A stretch of 64,000 bases of DNA from Megascapheus bottae (Eukaryota; Chordata; Mammalia; Rodentia; Geomyidae): assembly GCA_024803745.1 (NCBI GenBank), contig JANJXV010000013.1, positions 58,280,602 through 58,344,601 on the forward strand. The letters are read 5' to 3'. The position numbers and the translations under genes are program-made. Positions 21,422 through 33,485 of this stretch are shown here, piece by piece (the first letter of the stretch is position 1; every line of letters starts with the position of its first letter). The notes under the pieces were generated by a model. It did no database searches. It was not told the origin of the DNA and worked only from the letters and a program-made list of their open reading frames with translations.

Positions 21422-24400
21422 ATGGCCCCAGAATCTTCCCTAGAGTCTGAAGACGAGCAGGTGCCCCTGGTGCCAGCAGATGGAGAGCCGGCCAGCGGTG
21501 ATATGGAGCCTCCAGTGGGCACATCTGCAGACACAGCAGATCCCTCATGTTCCCACAACAGCAAGCCCTGCTCCGCCCCAGGGGTCAACCTGCAGTAAGG
21601 AGGGGAAGGACAGGCGGCCAGCCTCCTGAGCTGGCCAGAGGACCAGGCTGGCTAAACAGCAGGACACTGGAATTGCAGGTTGGCCCCTGAGGCCCTGGAC
21701 CCTCGAACCCTGAGGCTGCTGTGGAAACAGAAAGAACTGGAGATCCAGTCACTGCGGTGGGCCCTCCAGAATGACCGGCACTGCCACATCCTACAGGAGG
21801 TGGCAGGGATCCCCCCAGAGAGGTCAGCAGTGACATCCCCAACACAACCCAGTGTTTATGCCCCAGCTTCCGGTTTCTGTCAAACCCCAATCCCAAGTGC
21901 TGAGCTAGCACTTCTTGGTTTCTAACACTAGTACTTGGACCAGCTTGGTCACTAGCACTAGTCTGTGCTTGAAGAGGGAACAGTAGACTATTCTCTAATC
22001 CTCAATAAGTTACTGTGCTCTAAGTGTAACTAATCCCAAGCATGGTGACCCTTCCTCAAACCTACCAGGGCACAACCTGCCTTAACCTGCTGCACAGTAA
22101 CCCTAAATCCTAGCCCACACCCAGGGTGTAATGGCAGTAGAGTCTCTCCTCTGGTGTGATGCCGACCTCCCCTCAGGAGCCCTTGCCCTATGCAGAGATG
22201 GGGGCTGCTGACATGAGACTGCCTCTCTTCCTAGGAGCTCCTGTGCTCAGGAAAAGTTCCTGCAGAACCGGGTCCAGAAGTTGACCCTGGATCTCAAAGC
22301 ACAGAAAGAACAAGCCCAGCTGGTGAGGCGATGGGAGCTGGGCAGGTCCCTGGCAAGTGTGCCTAGGCTGGTCTTGGGAATAGGAGAGCAGGCCGCTCCT
22401 CACTGGCTGGTTCTCCTGAGCAGGAGAAAGAGCTCCTGGAGAAGCAGCTGATGCAGACCCTCCACATGGTACAGCAGCTGGAGGATGAACTTCAGAACTT
22501 CCAGAAGTCATGCCTTCTGCATCTGGCCCACTCCTCCTGGGTGGGCCGCATACTTCGGTCACAGACTGGCAGTGTGGAAGTGAGCTTGAGCCCCCGGACC
22601 CTTCCCAAACCCTCTTTGGAGGCCATCATGCTCCTCTGATGAGCACTTCTGTTAGAATTCCTAGCTTGCCCTGGGTCAGGCTGCCTTCACAAAGAGAATT
22701 CATGTGGCTTGCATTCCTGTCCACCCAGCAGGTGATGATGAGGTGGAAAGGAAGGGAGAGGTGCCCTGGGGGGTAAGGTGTCCTCCCCTGGCCTATGTCC
22801 CTTGCAGGTGATTACTGCAGAGACTCTAATGGAACCCAGTGACTTCTCAGAGAATGAACAGATTGGGGAGGTGAGCAAGACACCCCCCCAAAAGGCATTC
22901 CACTTGCTTGATAAGGCCTTGTCAGAGCCACATTCCTATTGCTTCCAGGGTTTCCAGCTGGAGGGCGTGGACTGGAATAGCATTGCCCATCGATTCCCCA
23001 ACCTCCTAACAAACATCAAGTCCAGTGTGGAGCAGAGGTAGCTAACTGCCCTGGACCAGGAGCCCCAGTAGTCAGGGCAAATGGGGAAGGCTTGGCTTGG
23101 CAGAAGTAAGGAGGTCTCCTTCTATCTTCTTTTTTTTTTGCCAGTCCTGGGCTTGAGCTCAGGGCCTGAGCACTGTCCTTGGACTTTCTCAAGGCTAGAG
23201 CTCTACCACTTGAGCCTCAGCACCACTTCTGGCTTTTTTCTATGTATGTGGTACCGAGGAATCGAACCTGGGTCTTTGTGCATGCTAGGCAAGCGGTCTA
23301 CCACTAGGCCACACTCCCGGCCCTCCTATCTTTAAGTATGCCTAGACAAGTTCTTTGATTCCTCCAAGCCTCAGCGTTAATCTACAGGATGGGTTCAAGA
23401 TGAAGGGAAGGAGCTGTTGGGCCACTGTCACCATGTCAAGGGCTTGGGTAAGGGCAGAGCCTGGGCTCTGGGCTCCTAATGATCGGGACATGGGTCCAGG
23501 CAGTCCCAGTCGCGTCTGTCCCCATCACTGGACACATGTAGCTTGGATTCCCCTGACAAGCATCTGGAGAAGCCTAGCAGGACGCTGGAGTGGAGCTCCC
23601 TGCCCGTGGCGGACACCAGCAGCTCAGAGGGCGCCGACATGGACTCTCAACATTGCCAGGAGTGGAAGGTGACAGGGTACCCACCCCAGGCCACAGACTT
23701 GTCTTCTTCTGAGCAAATCCAGACTTGGACTGGAAGCTTCGGCAAAGACACAGAAGGCGGAGAGGGTAGGACTCCCCATCTCCTTAGGCCCTCAGAATTC
23801 AGCTGCCCCTTCTAGTCAGGATCGGAAGCCTGGCCCTGCTCTCCTGCCATGCAGACCCTACATACCGCAGGCCTGGCTGGCCTCCTGAGGAACTGTTCCC
23901 ACTGGACGGTTCATGTGGGACCTCCCTTCCTGAGAGCATTCATTTCTGTAGATTGCCAGAAACCCCACTCAGGCCCACTTGGCAAGACAGCCCTGAAGTC
24001 CTCTGCAGACCTGGACCACCAGTGTTCTGGGTGCCAGCTGAGGTGAGAGGGTTGCCCAGCCGTAAGCACACGGGCAGGTGGACGGCTGCTTGGGTGAGCG
24101 CGCCTGCTCGGCCCTCCTTTTCTGCCGCAGCCAGGCCAGCTGCTGCTTGAAGATCGCAGCTGTGAATCGCCGTGAGAAGTTTGTACGCGTCCTCAACCAG
24201 TCACTGGAGGAGACAGTGGACCTGGGTGGCTTCTGGCTGCAGCAGCTGGTGCAGAACTTCCCAGTGTGCATGTTCCGCTTCCCGCCTGGCACTCTGCTCG
24301 CCCCGAGACACCACATTACGGTGCGCCCGGCCACCCACGAGCCCGTGCGGCCCCCCTGCCGCCCTCTGCTGCTCACCAGTATCCCATGCCTTTCCCAGGT

Positions 24401-25452
24401 GTGGGGCGAGGGGACCCGCCGCACCAAGAAGCAACCGCCAGTGTCCCTGGGCCAGGAGCCCTTCCACTTGCACTCCAGCCAGGGCTGCGTGACACTGCTC
24501 CTCAATGCTGAGGGTCAGGTCGGTGTCGGTCGCCGTCGGGAAGGCGGGGGCCGAGCTGGCAGGGCAGGGGTTGCTGATCTGCCCCTCCTGGCCCTGAAGG
24601 TCCTCAGTGAGCACCAGGCCCCACACTGTATCACCCTGGGCTCCAGAATCTTTGAGGACAACACGGACTGGTCTATCGATTGCTTCCCTCTCTCTGAGGC
24701 TGGACTTGGGACACCCACCCATGAGCAGCAGCGCCAGCCTTCACCTGTGTGCAAGGGCAGAGTGTGGGAGGCCAAGGCTGGATGCCGGAAGCAAGGGTGG
24801 GTATAAGTCCCTCAGTCTGGTTCTAGCCAGTACAACTTTTCTTCCATGCCCTCCCTGGAACCCCGCCCCCCAACCCTGCCTCAGCCAGAGCCTCTGACTT
24901 GCTCAGAACTCTCCGGCATCCTGCCGGTCCTCTACCTTTCCCAAGTTGACCAGAATGCCCCTGTTCTACCAGGACTCGGGGCATTCTGCCACGGCTGAGC
25001 ACTCACAAGCCTTGCCACCCAGGCAAGGGTCTGGCACGGTGGGAAGGCACCAAGACTGAGATAAAGCAGCTCCTGCCCAACGTCCCTCGTGAGCATGGGG
25101 TGTGGAAGGAAAATGGATTGACCTCCCTCTGCCAAGGGGATCATGGCCGGCCAGCTGACTCCATTCTGTCCTGTCCCACACAGAGGCTGAACTGCACCCC
25201 GAGAACTGTTTGAATAGGAAGGAGCAAAAGTTCCAGGTAAGTGCGTGCATGCTCCCGCTGCTCAGCTCCTTCAAGGTCTGCTCCCACCCACCTGGCTCTC
25301 ATGCCCAGCTTGTTCTGCAGATATGCCGGAAGAGGGTAGACTGCAGCTGCCCCATGGTGGCTTTATCTGTGCAGAACACAGCTGAGAGCAAGTATGGCTT
25401 CCGCTTTCTCAGCTGCCCACCCATTACCACTGACGCATGCCGGAGAATGTAG
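21422..25452 (+). CDS. LMNTD2: LMNTD2, lamin tail domain containing 2
   Basis: Little-studied lamin-tail protein (human C11orf35). All coding exons can be traced with GT/AG borders and matching phases: 21422-21594, 21679-21822, 22235-22322, 22424-22579, 22808-22870, 22949-23037, 23500-23765, 23952-24042, 24131-24320, 24399-24518, 24600-24796, 24973-25088, 25184-25236 and 25321-25452 (TAG). The sum is 1878 nt, 625 residues. The start has a strong context (A at -3, G at +4) and follows an acceptor at 21402. An acidic N terminus leads into a coiled coil at about residues 60-185 (LRLLWKQKELEIQSL, EKELLEKQLMQ). The lamin tail domain is at about residues 360-500 (LKIAAVNRREKFVRVLNQS, DLGGFWLQQLVQNFP). 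The C terminus contains CPMVALSVQNTAESKYGFRF. There is no CaaX motif, unlike lamins. Exon 12 must start at 24973 to keep the frame open. Confidence 0.93.
23128..23325 (-). repeat. IDL-Geo SINE in an LMNTD2 intron
   Basis: A complete minus-strand copy: a poly(T) start, 'gccagtcctgggcttgagct', 'tctaccacttgagcctcagc', and the left arm ending 'ctaggcaagcggtctaccac'. It lies between LMNTD2 coding exons 6 and 7. Confidence 0.9.
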
Positions 25453-25484
25453 GGTCTGCCAGGCAGGCAGTGCCAGCTGCATAA

Positions 25485-25490
25485 TTTATT
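25485..25490 (-). terminator. LRRC56: LRRC56 poly(A) signal (AATAAA, minus strand)
   Basis: TTTATT on the plus strand gives AATAAA on the minus strand, about 550 bp past the LRRC56 stop. It lies 33 bp downstream of the LMNTD2 stop, so the convergent 3' UTRs should overlap. Confidence 0.7.
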
Positions 25491-25509
25491 GAACCAACTT
25501 TGCCTACAA

Positions 25510-25515
25510 AGTAAA
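25510..25515 (+). terminator. LMNTD2: Candidate LMNTD2 poly(A) signal (AGTAAA variant)
   Basis: There is no AATAAA on the plus strand just after the stop. The variant AGTAAA lies 58 bp downstream of the TAG and is the nearest usable hexamer. Confidence 0.45.
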
Positions 25516-26037
25516 CAGCATTTCTGAACACCTGAGAGTCGAAAATGATTTGACTGGTTTCTGGCGCATCCTGCTTCAAGAGGACAGAACCATCTCCCGA
25601 CCCCCCACAAAGCGACTAGGGATGGGAGTTCTGAGTGTGCCCTTGGAGGTCTAGGGTGAGCATCTTGGATTGCAGGCAACAAAGAAGGCAGCGCCTTCCC
25701 CTCAGCGCCTGGGGGATCTGCGGAGCCCAGCTACCTCAGCCCATCCCCATCCTCACTGGCAAGGCCTCTTCAAGCCTTGCCCCTCTGCCCCTTCTTTCTG
25801 GGAAACCAGGCCTTAGAAGGGGTGAGCAGGCTAGGCAGTGTGGGGAGCTGGGCCTTCCCTGGCCTCAGGCCTACCTGGGGTCTGAACTCCTCCACCAAGA
25901 GGGGCCCCTCCCATCCCTACGCCCCCTAGATGTGGAGGGGTTCTATGAGGGCCGAGCTTCATAGTGTTCTCAAGGTTTTCTGGGCACCCCTCAGCTCTCC
26001 CTGAGGGCCAAGCCCATCAGTGGGGCAGGGTGGGGGG

Positions 26038-29000
26038 CTAAGGGTGGGAATGGGCTGGAGGGATAGGATTTAGATGAGGTAGATAGCAGAGGCCTGGTGG
26101 CCTGGTTGCTGGATCTGTTACTGGGTTTGTGTCTGGACACCCCTGGATTCGAGGGCCCGGGCCTGAGGACACATCCAGGGCTCTCAGGGCAGTTACTGTA
26201 GCCAACCTGTCACCCAGGCCAGGCCTGTCAACTGGGCTGGGGCCCAGGCTTCCCAGGGCTCGGAGCCTGCGCCCTCTAAAGGGCAGGTCTGCAGACCCCC
26301 CTGGAGAGATGTTGCCTGAATTAGGTGGCATTGGGTACTTGGGAGGAGAAGGGATCAGGTGACAGCACAAGGTCCTGGAAAGCCCTAGAAAGCAAGGGAA
26401 GAGCAGGTCAGAGAAGCCCTTGGGACAAAGGCTCCACTGGTGAGAGGTTCCCACGTGCTCCTTGTCCCTATAGCCTGGACACGGCAGCAGGCTGGGGGAG
26501 GGGGAATCACAGGCAGAAAGGGTTTCAGTGTTCATCATGGCAGTCGTGGTGGCAGCACCCCCCTTCCCCTGGCCATATCCTTCTGTCCCATTTCTTCTCT
26601 TCCAGCCCCATGACTAGACTCCAGTGACTCCAGTTACTTGGACTGGCTACCTCCTGGGCAGCCAAAAGCCCACAAGATCTGGGCTCTGGCTTTGGATCAC
26701 CAGATCTCACCCGAGGGCCTGGTCACAGGCTAGTAACTCCAGGCCAGTTCCAAAATTAGAGGCCAGTGTGAGGGAGGTGCAGGTACCTCTTTGTCCTAGG
26801 GTACCCTTACCCTCTCTCTTACTCTCCCCAAGTTTGGTCAGCTGCTTATTTCTGACTGTCTCAGCCATTTTTCCACCCATCTGCCTAGGCACTAGCCAGC
26901 CTACAGAGAAGCAGACATTTGGTTGCTCTGTCCCTGTCCATCCTTCAGAAAGGATTTTTTTTTGGGGGGGGGGTTGGTCATGGGGCTTGAACTCGGCATG
27001 GGTGCTGTTCCTGAACTCTTCAGCTCAAAGCTAGTGCTCTACTACTTTGAGCCACAGCGCCACTTCTAGTTTTCTGGTGGTGAACTGGACATAGAGTCTG
27101 GTAGACTTCAGTGACCATGCTCGTTGGATCTCAGCCTCCTGAGATCTTCCTGATAGTACCGTTGTGAACTACTGGCACCCAGAGCTCAGAGAGAATTTCT
27201 TTGCCAATCTGTAAGCCCCTGCTTCTGTTACTCATGTCTGCAGCATTTCTCTTTGGGCCTGCCATCTACTTCCAGGTGATGGGTCTGACTTAAAGCTTCA
27301 GTCTCTTAAGCTTGGAGAGATCTCCTCCCTCCAGCTCCCATTCCAGTGCTTCAGTTCTGCATCCCTGAGTAGGCACAGGTCCAGTCTGGGGTGAAGGACC
27401 CTGCCTTGGCCTCTAGGTTCTGCCCAGCCTCCTGCCTGCTCTCCTGAGAATAGAGCATGCCCTGCTGGGGATACCCCATTGGTGGTTCTTTTTTGATCTA
27501 GACCTCTCTGAACTCAGCCCATATCCTCCTCTGTGGCATGCCTCTCCCTCTTGCATCTAGCCCAGGTGGCTCCAGATCCCCTGGTATATGTGCATAGGGA
27601 ATTGTTTGGGACTGGCTTTCCCTCCAAGTGAGGATGGTCCTTAACAGTCCCTCCCCAGCCTTGAGGAAGAGCTGAGCTCCTGTGCTCTCTCAGGCTGGAG
27701 GGCTAATGAGCTCTCTTGGCCACTGTTGGGGGAGTACCTGAGGTCAGGCTTGGAGGGCTGGGGGAAGGCCTGGGCTCAAATGGGTCCTCTTGTTCTTCGG
27801 GGGCCCTCAGTGGGTCCTGTAGAGCTGCGGCCCCTTTCTTCTGGGGTGCCTTCCGATGGGGGAGGGTGCTAAAATGGGGAGGAGGGGCTACAGTCCTGTC
27901 TGTCTGGGACCACCCAGTTCCAAACGTGTGTGAGACAGGGCTAGTCCACCGACCTCCAGTTCCCATGTCAGCTGTGCCCCAGCCTGGGAACCCCCACACC
28001 AGACACGGGTCCCCATGGTCGAGTGCACAGAGGAGGGGCACCACACACTTTTGGCCAGAGCCCCCCCATTTCCAGGTCATAGCTGCCTGTAAGGTCAGGT
28101 TCTGGGATGGAGGCTGGTGGTCAAAGCTAGCTGTGGCAGCTGCTCTAGTCATCCAGTGCGCAGGGGGAAAATGGACTGGCTGTGGACTCTGCCCTGGAAT
28201 GGCTTCTGGGCAGAGCACTGGCTGCTGGCCCACTGTGGAGGGGGCTCTGGTGGAGGGTCTCCCAGCGGGGGGACCTCTGCCTGTCGATCTGCTGTGGGAG
28301 GGCCGGCATCCTGGCTCACCTTGGGGTGTGGGGAGGGTGTACCTGGCACTGGTGTCTACGCTCGCGCAGGCCTTTGGTGGGGTTTCCACAGAGGACTTGC
28401 CAAGCACCTGAAGAAGAGGCTGTGTCTGTGCCTGGTTTGGAGTTGAGGTGCGGGAGGGTTGGCTCTGGGCTGGGGCAGGTCAGTTACCGTGGGTGAGGCT
28501 GCTGGCATGGTGGTCTGGGGCTGGGTCCTCAGGAAGCAGGCCTTCAGGCAGGGGTCCCCCAGGGACCAGCAGAGAAAGGGACCAGGGCTGGGTCTCTGAC
28601 AGGGGCAGCAGTGGGTCGAGTGTCGGCACGGTGGCTCCGGGGCAGTGATCTGTCCAGAACAGAACTAAGGGTCTCGGACCTGCTTACGTCTCCGGCCGCA
28701 GAGCACAGCCCTGCGACTTGAGAAACTGTGTGTTTTGAGGGTCATCTCTCAGGTCGCTGTCCTTCCAGACAGATCCTCAGCTGCAGACTTTGCTCTCCCT
28801 CGGAGAATTCAGAAACCACTGGTCCTCTCTCAGAGGCAGTATGCTGGGTGGGGCTAATGTGTATTGTGCTGGGAACAGGGGAAGTGCCGGGAGGGTGTGG
28901 CCTCGGGGTGTGACCTCGGGGTGGATGGCAGCCTGTCCTGGGGACTGCTGGCAGCCTACTCTCTTGGGTACAGGCAGAACTGTCTTCCGTGGCCAGTGCA

Positions 29001-31913
29001 GGCCTCTTCTGGGCCAGGGACTAAGACTCAGTGGCCGGATCTGTAGTGAACGTACGCCGTACCTAGCCGGGGCAGGAGGCTGTCCAGCAGGCTGCTCTCC
29101 TTGATGGCCTCCTTCACCATAAGCCAGTCCTGGTTTAGCCCGTGGGTGTCTGGCAGGCTGGTGTGGGTGGCAGGCATCTCGTCCAGGGTGCGCAGCTGGG
29201 GGATGAGCTTCCGCACCTCTTCCCTGTAGTTGTAGCCTTGCAAGGCCTGCAGGGAGGACAGGACAGGGCAGGACCGCAGTGGCTCTTCAGGCCAGCCTTG
29301 TCCTGAGGCTCCCCGCTTCACACAGCCATGGATCAGGACAGAGGACCCAGGGCCTTGCCATGTGGCCTACACCTACTGACTGGGGTCAGGATGTAACCAC
29401 GGTCCCGTGCTGTCCTCCAGCCTGGGCACTGCCCGTCAGTGGAGCGGCCATTGTGCACTGGACAGATGCTGGTCCCAGCAGGTTCTCCCAACAACCCTTC
29501 CACCCCACCCCACCCTGCCAAGCAGCAGCCACTGAGGTACACAGTGAGGGGGGGGGTGTCAGGTGAGCAAGGGACCTGTGTGTGTGTGTCTGTGTGTGTG
29601 TGTATGTGAGGGAGAGAGAGGGAGGGAGGGAGGGAGGGGAGAGGGAGGAAAGGAGGGGGGAGGGAGGGAGGGAGAGGTAGCTCCAGCTCCAGGCATAGCA
29701 TGCTGCCAGGCCTTGATCCATAGCGGTCGAGTGGGAACATACCACACACCAGGCACATATGGACAGAGATCCCTGCCCACTGGCTGGGCGTCCAGCACCC
29801 ACACCTTGTTGGAAGGGCCAGGGGCTGGTCTCAGGCACACCAGGTTGCCCTCCAGCGTGAGCGTGGCCAGTCGTGGGCACAGCTGCAGGTACCGCACCTG
29901 CCCCAGGTCGTCCACGCTGTTGCCCTCGAGGTCCAGCAGCTCCAGCTGCTCCAGCAGGCACAGTGGGCTTAGGTCCGAGATGTTGTTGTAGGAGACGTAG
30001 AGCTCCTGAGGCCATGTGCAAGTCTCAGGCAGGGCTAGGTCCACGCACCCGCCCCTTCCCACCCCACGGCCTGGGTGCCACACACCCACCGTCAGTGCCG
30101 GGAGGGAGCCAATGCCATCGAGGTCGGACAGGCCACAACGAGCCAGCCACAGCACCTGCAGGCGGCCCAGAGAGGTGCCCAGGTCTCTGGGGAAGAAAAG
30201 CCAAGTGGTCAGTGCAGTGGAGAGCCCTGTCTAGCTAGAGGCCTCCCTGTTGGCTGTCTCCAGGTGCCAGGGTTGGTGATAACTCCCTCTGGCAACCTCC
30301 AGATGAGGAAAGGTCTTGAGACCTCTTCTCTTTCTGTAATCTCGTGGTTTTGGCATCGTTAGAAAATCCATCAATTTACCTAGTTCTTGGAAGTTCTGAG
30401 TCTGGCCCTGGAGAGCTGCCTCTAAATGGATGGCTTATCCTGGCCCTACCTGTTGCCCAGTGCACCTCTCCCTTGCCACAGCCACTGTCTCCCTGCATTC
30501 CTCCACAAGTACCCACACCTGTGGTCCTGCAGGATGCTCTTTCTGCAGACACTGCAGTGCTGGGCTGCTCACTTCCTCATGCCCGTCAGACCTTCCTGCA
30601 CTCAGGCCTTGTGAATAACCACATGATGAGCACTTGCTTCAGCTCCAGCTCAGCTTAGAACTCCTGAGAGATAGTTCATCTAGCATGTGCATACCTTTTT
30701 AAATTCTCTACTGTTGCCTCAGTCTGTGTTTACTTAGCATTTGTCCTTCAGTTACAAAGGGTTGGCATTTATCTCATCTATTAGTTTAAGTGGCTTTTTT
30801 TTTTTTTTGCCATGGAACTTGAACTCTGGGCCTGGGCTCTGTCCCTGAGCTCTTCAGCTCAAGGCTGCCGCCCTACCCCTTGAGCCACAGTGCCACTTCC
30901 AGTTTTCTGGTGGTTAATTGGAGAGGAGTCTCACAGTTTTCAGTGCCCAAGCTGGCTTTGAGCCTCTTGAGTAGTAAATGGCTTTTCTAATACCCTTCCG
31001 AGACTAGAATTTGTGTCTTGTGATTCTGGAGTGTTCAGCTCACATATGCTTCATCTCTTGCCTCTTGTGGACATTTGCTGCATCTACTTGGTTGTGGTTT
31101 GGCTAGGTGTAAGGTCTTGGGTCGAGCATGTGTAGATACTACTCGCTTTGAGTGTTTTGGCAGAGAATTTTGGGAAAGACTTGCCTTTTCATTCTTTTTT
31201 TTTTTTTTTTGCCAGTCCTGGGCTTAAGCTCAGGGCCCGGGCACTGTCCTTGGACTTTGGACTTTCTCAAGGCTAGAGCTCTACCACTTGAGCCTCAGCA
31301 CCACTTCCAGCTTTTTTTTATGTATGTGGTACCAAGGAATCGAACCCGGGTCTTCGTGCATGCTAGGCAAGCACTTTAACCACTAGGCCAAACTCCTGGC
31401 CCTTGCCTTTTCATTCTTAAAAAACAGTGTGATCCAGGTGCCACACACCTGTAATCCTACTCAGGAGGCTGACATAGGAAGTTCAAAGCCAGCCCAGGCA
31501 GGAAAGTTCATGAGACTCTTATCTCCAGTTCACCAGAAAACTGGAAGTGGCACTGTGGCTCAAAATGGTAGAGTGCTAGCCTTTAGCTGAAGAGCTCAGG
31601 GACAGTGCTTAGGCCCAGAGTTCAAGTTCCATGACTGAATCCCACCCCTCAAACCCCCCACAAAAAAAAAAGAAAGAAAAAGAAAAAGTGTAAAGAGTGC
31701 GAGCTGGGTACTAATGGCTCACGCCCGTAATCCTAGCTGCTCAGAAGGCTGAGGTCTGAGGATCAACTTTTAAAGCCAGCCCGGGCAGGAAAGTCTGTGA
31801 GATTCATTACTTCTGGCTTTCTGTGGCTCAAGGAATAGAGCTCCAGCCAAGGTAAGGAACGGTGCCCAGGCTGAGTTCAAGCCCCAGTGCTGTCACATGC
31901 ACACATGGACATG

Positions 31914-31945
<32 letters not shown>

Positions 31946-33048
31946 CATTTTAAAATCATTCTAGCACTTCTCTGCAGTAATCAACCAAACAAAAGAGTAG
32001 CAAGTGGCTGGTGAGTGCCAGTGCTGCAGGGGTGGGGCCCCTGTGGCTCTACTTTCAGGGAGGCTGGTATCACCAGTCCCAGGGCTGTGAGGTAGTGGAA
32101 TTCTATTTCCAAAGGGCATAAGGAAGGGTACTGAGGCCACAAGGAAGGTACAGTTCCTGCTGTATGTGAAGGAATCCCCCAGGGCCTGTGCTGAAGCCCT
32201 TCAGAGCATGGCTGTATTTATAAACAAGGTCTTTGCGGCTGTCATTAATTGAGGGTGCATCCTAATAAATGAAAAGGAAGCTACCCACAGACAGACACAG
32301 GAAGAGGCAGAGGCTGGGTGATGCTCCTCTAAGACCATGATCACTAAGCCTTGTTACCAGGTGCAGAGCTGGGAGAAGGCCAGACGGCTTGTGCCTCACA
32401 GCCTTGGCAGAACAGCCCGTCGACCTCTGGATCTGGGCTTCCAGTCTTTAAACCATGAAACAAATGTGTGTTGTGCAAGCATCCTGGTTTGTGGTCTTTT
32501 GAAAGATGACATGGCTGTGGAAGCTAGGAGAGGACAGGCATGGTGACATAATATATAATATAATTTGATATAATTTGCAGCCAAGGGCACAATAACTGGT
32601 AAACTATATTTAAAAATAAGCTGGGCACAGTGGCTCACGCCTATAATCTCAGGAGGTTGAGATCTGAAGATCAAAGTTCAAAGCCAGCCCGGGCACAAAA
32701 GAACTTGAGACTCTTTTTTTTTTTTTTTTTTTTTTCCAGTCCTGGGCTTGAGCTCAGGGCCTGAACACTATCCTTGGACTTTCTCAAGGCTAGAGCTCTA
32801 CCACTTGAGCCTCAGCACCACTTCCAGCTTTTTTCTATGTATGTGGTACCGAGGAATCAAACCCGGGTCTTCTGCATGCTAGGCAAGCACTTTAACCACT
32901 AGGCCAAACTCCCGGCCCCAAACTTGAGACTCTTATCTCCAATTAACCTCTAGAAAATGGGAAGTAGGGCTTGGCTCAAGGGTAGGGCAGTAGCCTTGAG
33001 CTGAAGAGCTCAGGGACAGCTCCCAGGCCGAGTTCAAGCCCCATCACG

Positions 33049-33089
<41 letters not shown>

Positions 33090-33424
33090 GAAGAGGGATG
33101 GGCCTATGGAGAGATTCCATATACATGGATGATGTATATATAGCCTAACAACTAAACCCAAGTTAGCATGTATATATTTTAAAATTCTAATAAATTCCAG
33201 AAAGGTATGTATGTAGGATATGTGATTGCAAAATCCCGGCTCACAGTGTCACCCTAGGAACTCAGGAGGCTAAGATCGAAGGATAATGGTTCAGAGGCAG
33301 GAATCACTGCAAAACGCTGGACGTGGAGCTACAGCTTGGGTGGTAGAGTGCCCGTTTTGAATGAAAAACATCTTAGGAACAGTGCCCAAACCCTAAATTC
33401 AAGCCCCACTACCAGCATAGCATT

Positions 33425-33485
<61 letters not shown>

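Noticed and set aside
24078..24806. 242-codon plus-strand frame read as one exon
   Set aside because: It contains two LMNTD2 introns. Splicing at 24320/24399 and 24518/24600 restores the continuous lamin tail domain.
27703..28407. Single long LRRC56 C-terminal exon on the minus strand
   Set aside because: Similarity to human LRRC56 changes frame several times within it, and the real C terminus (RGRRLRALGS) lies at 26.04-26.3 kb. It is several exons with introns that happen to be open.
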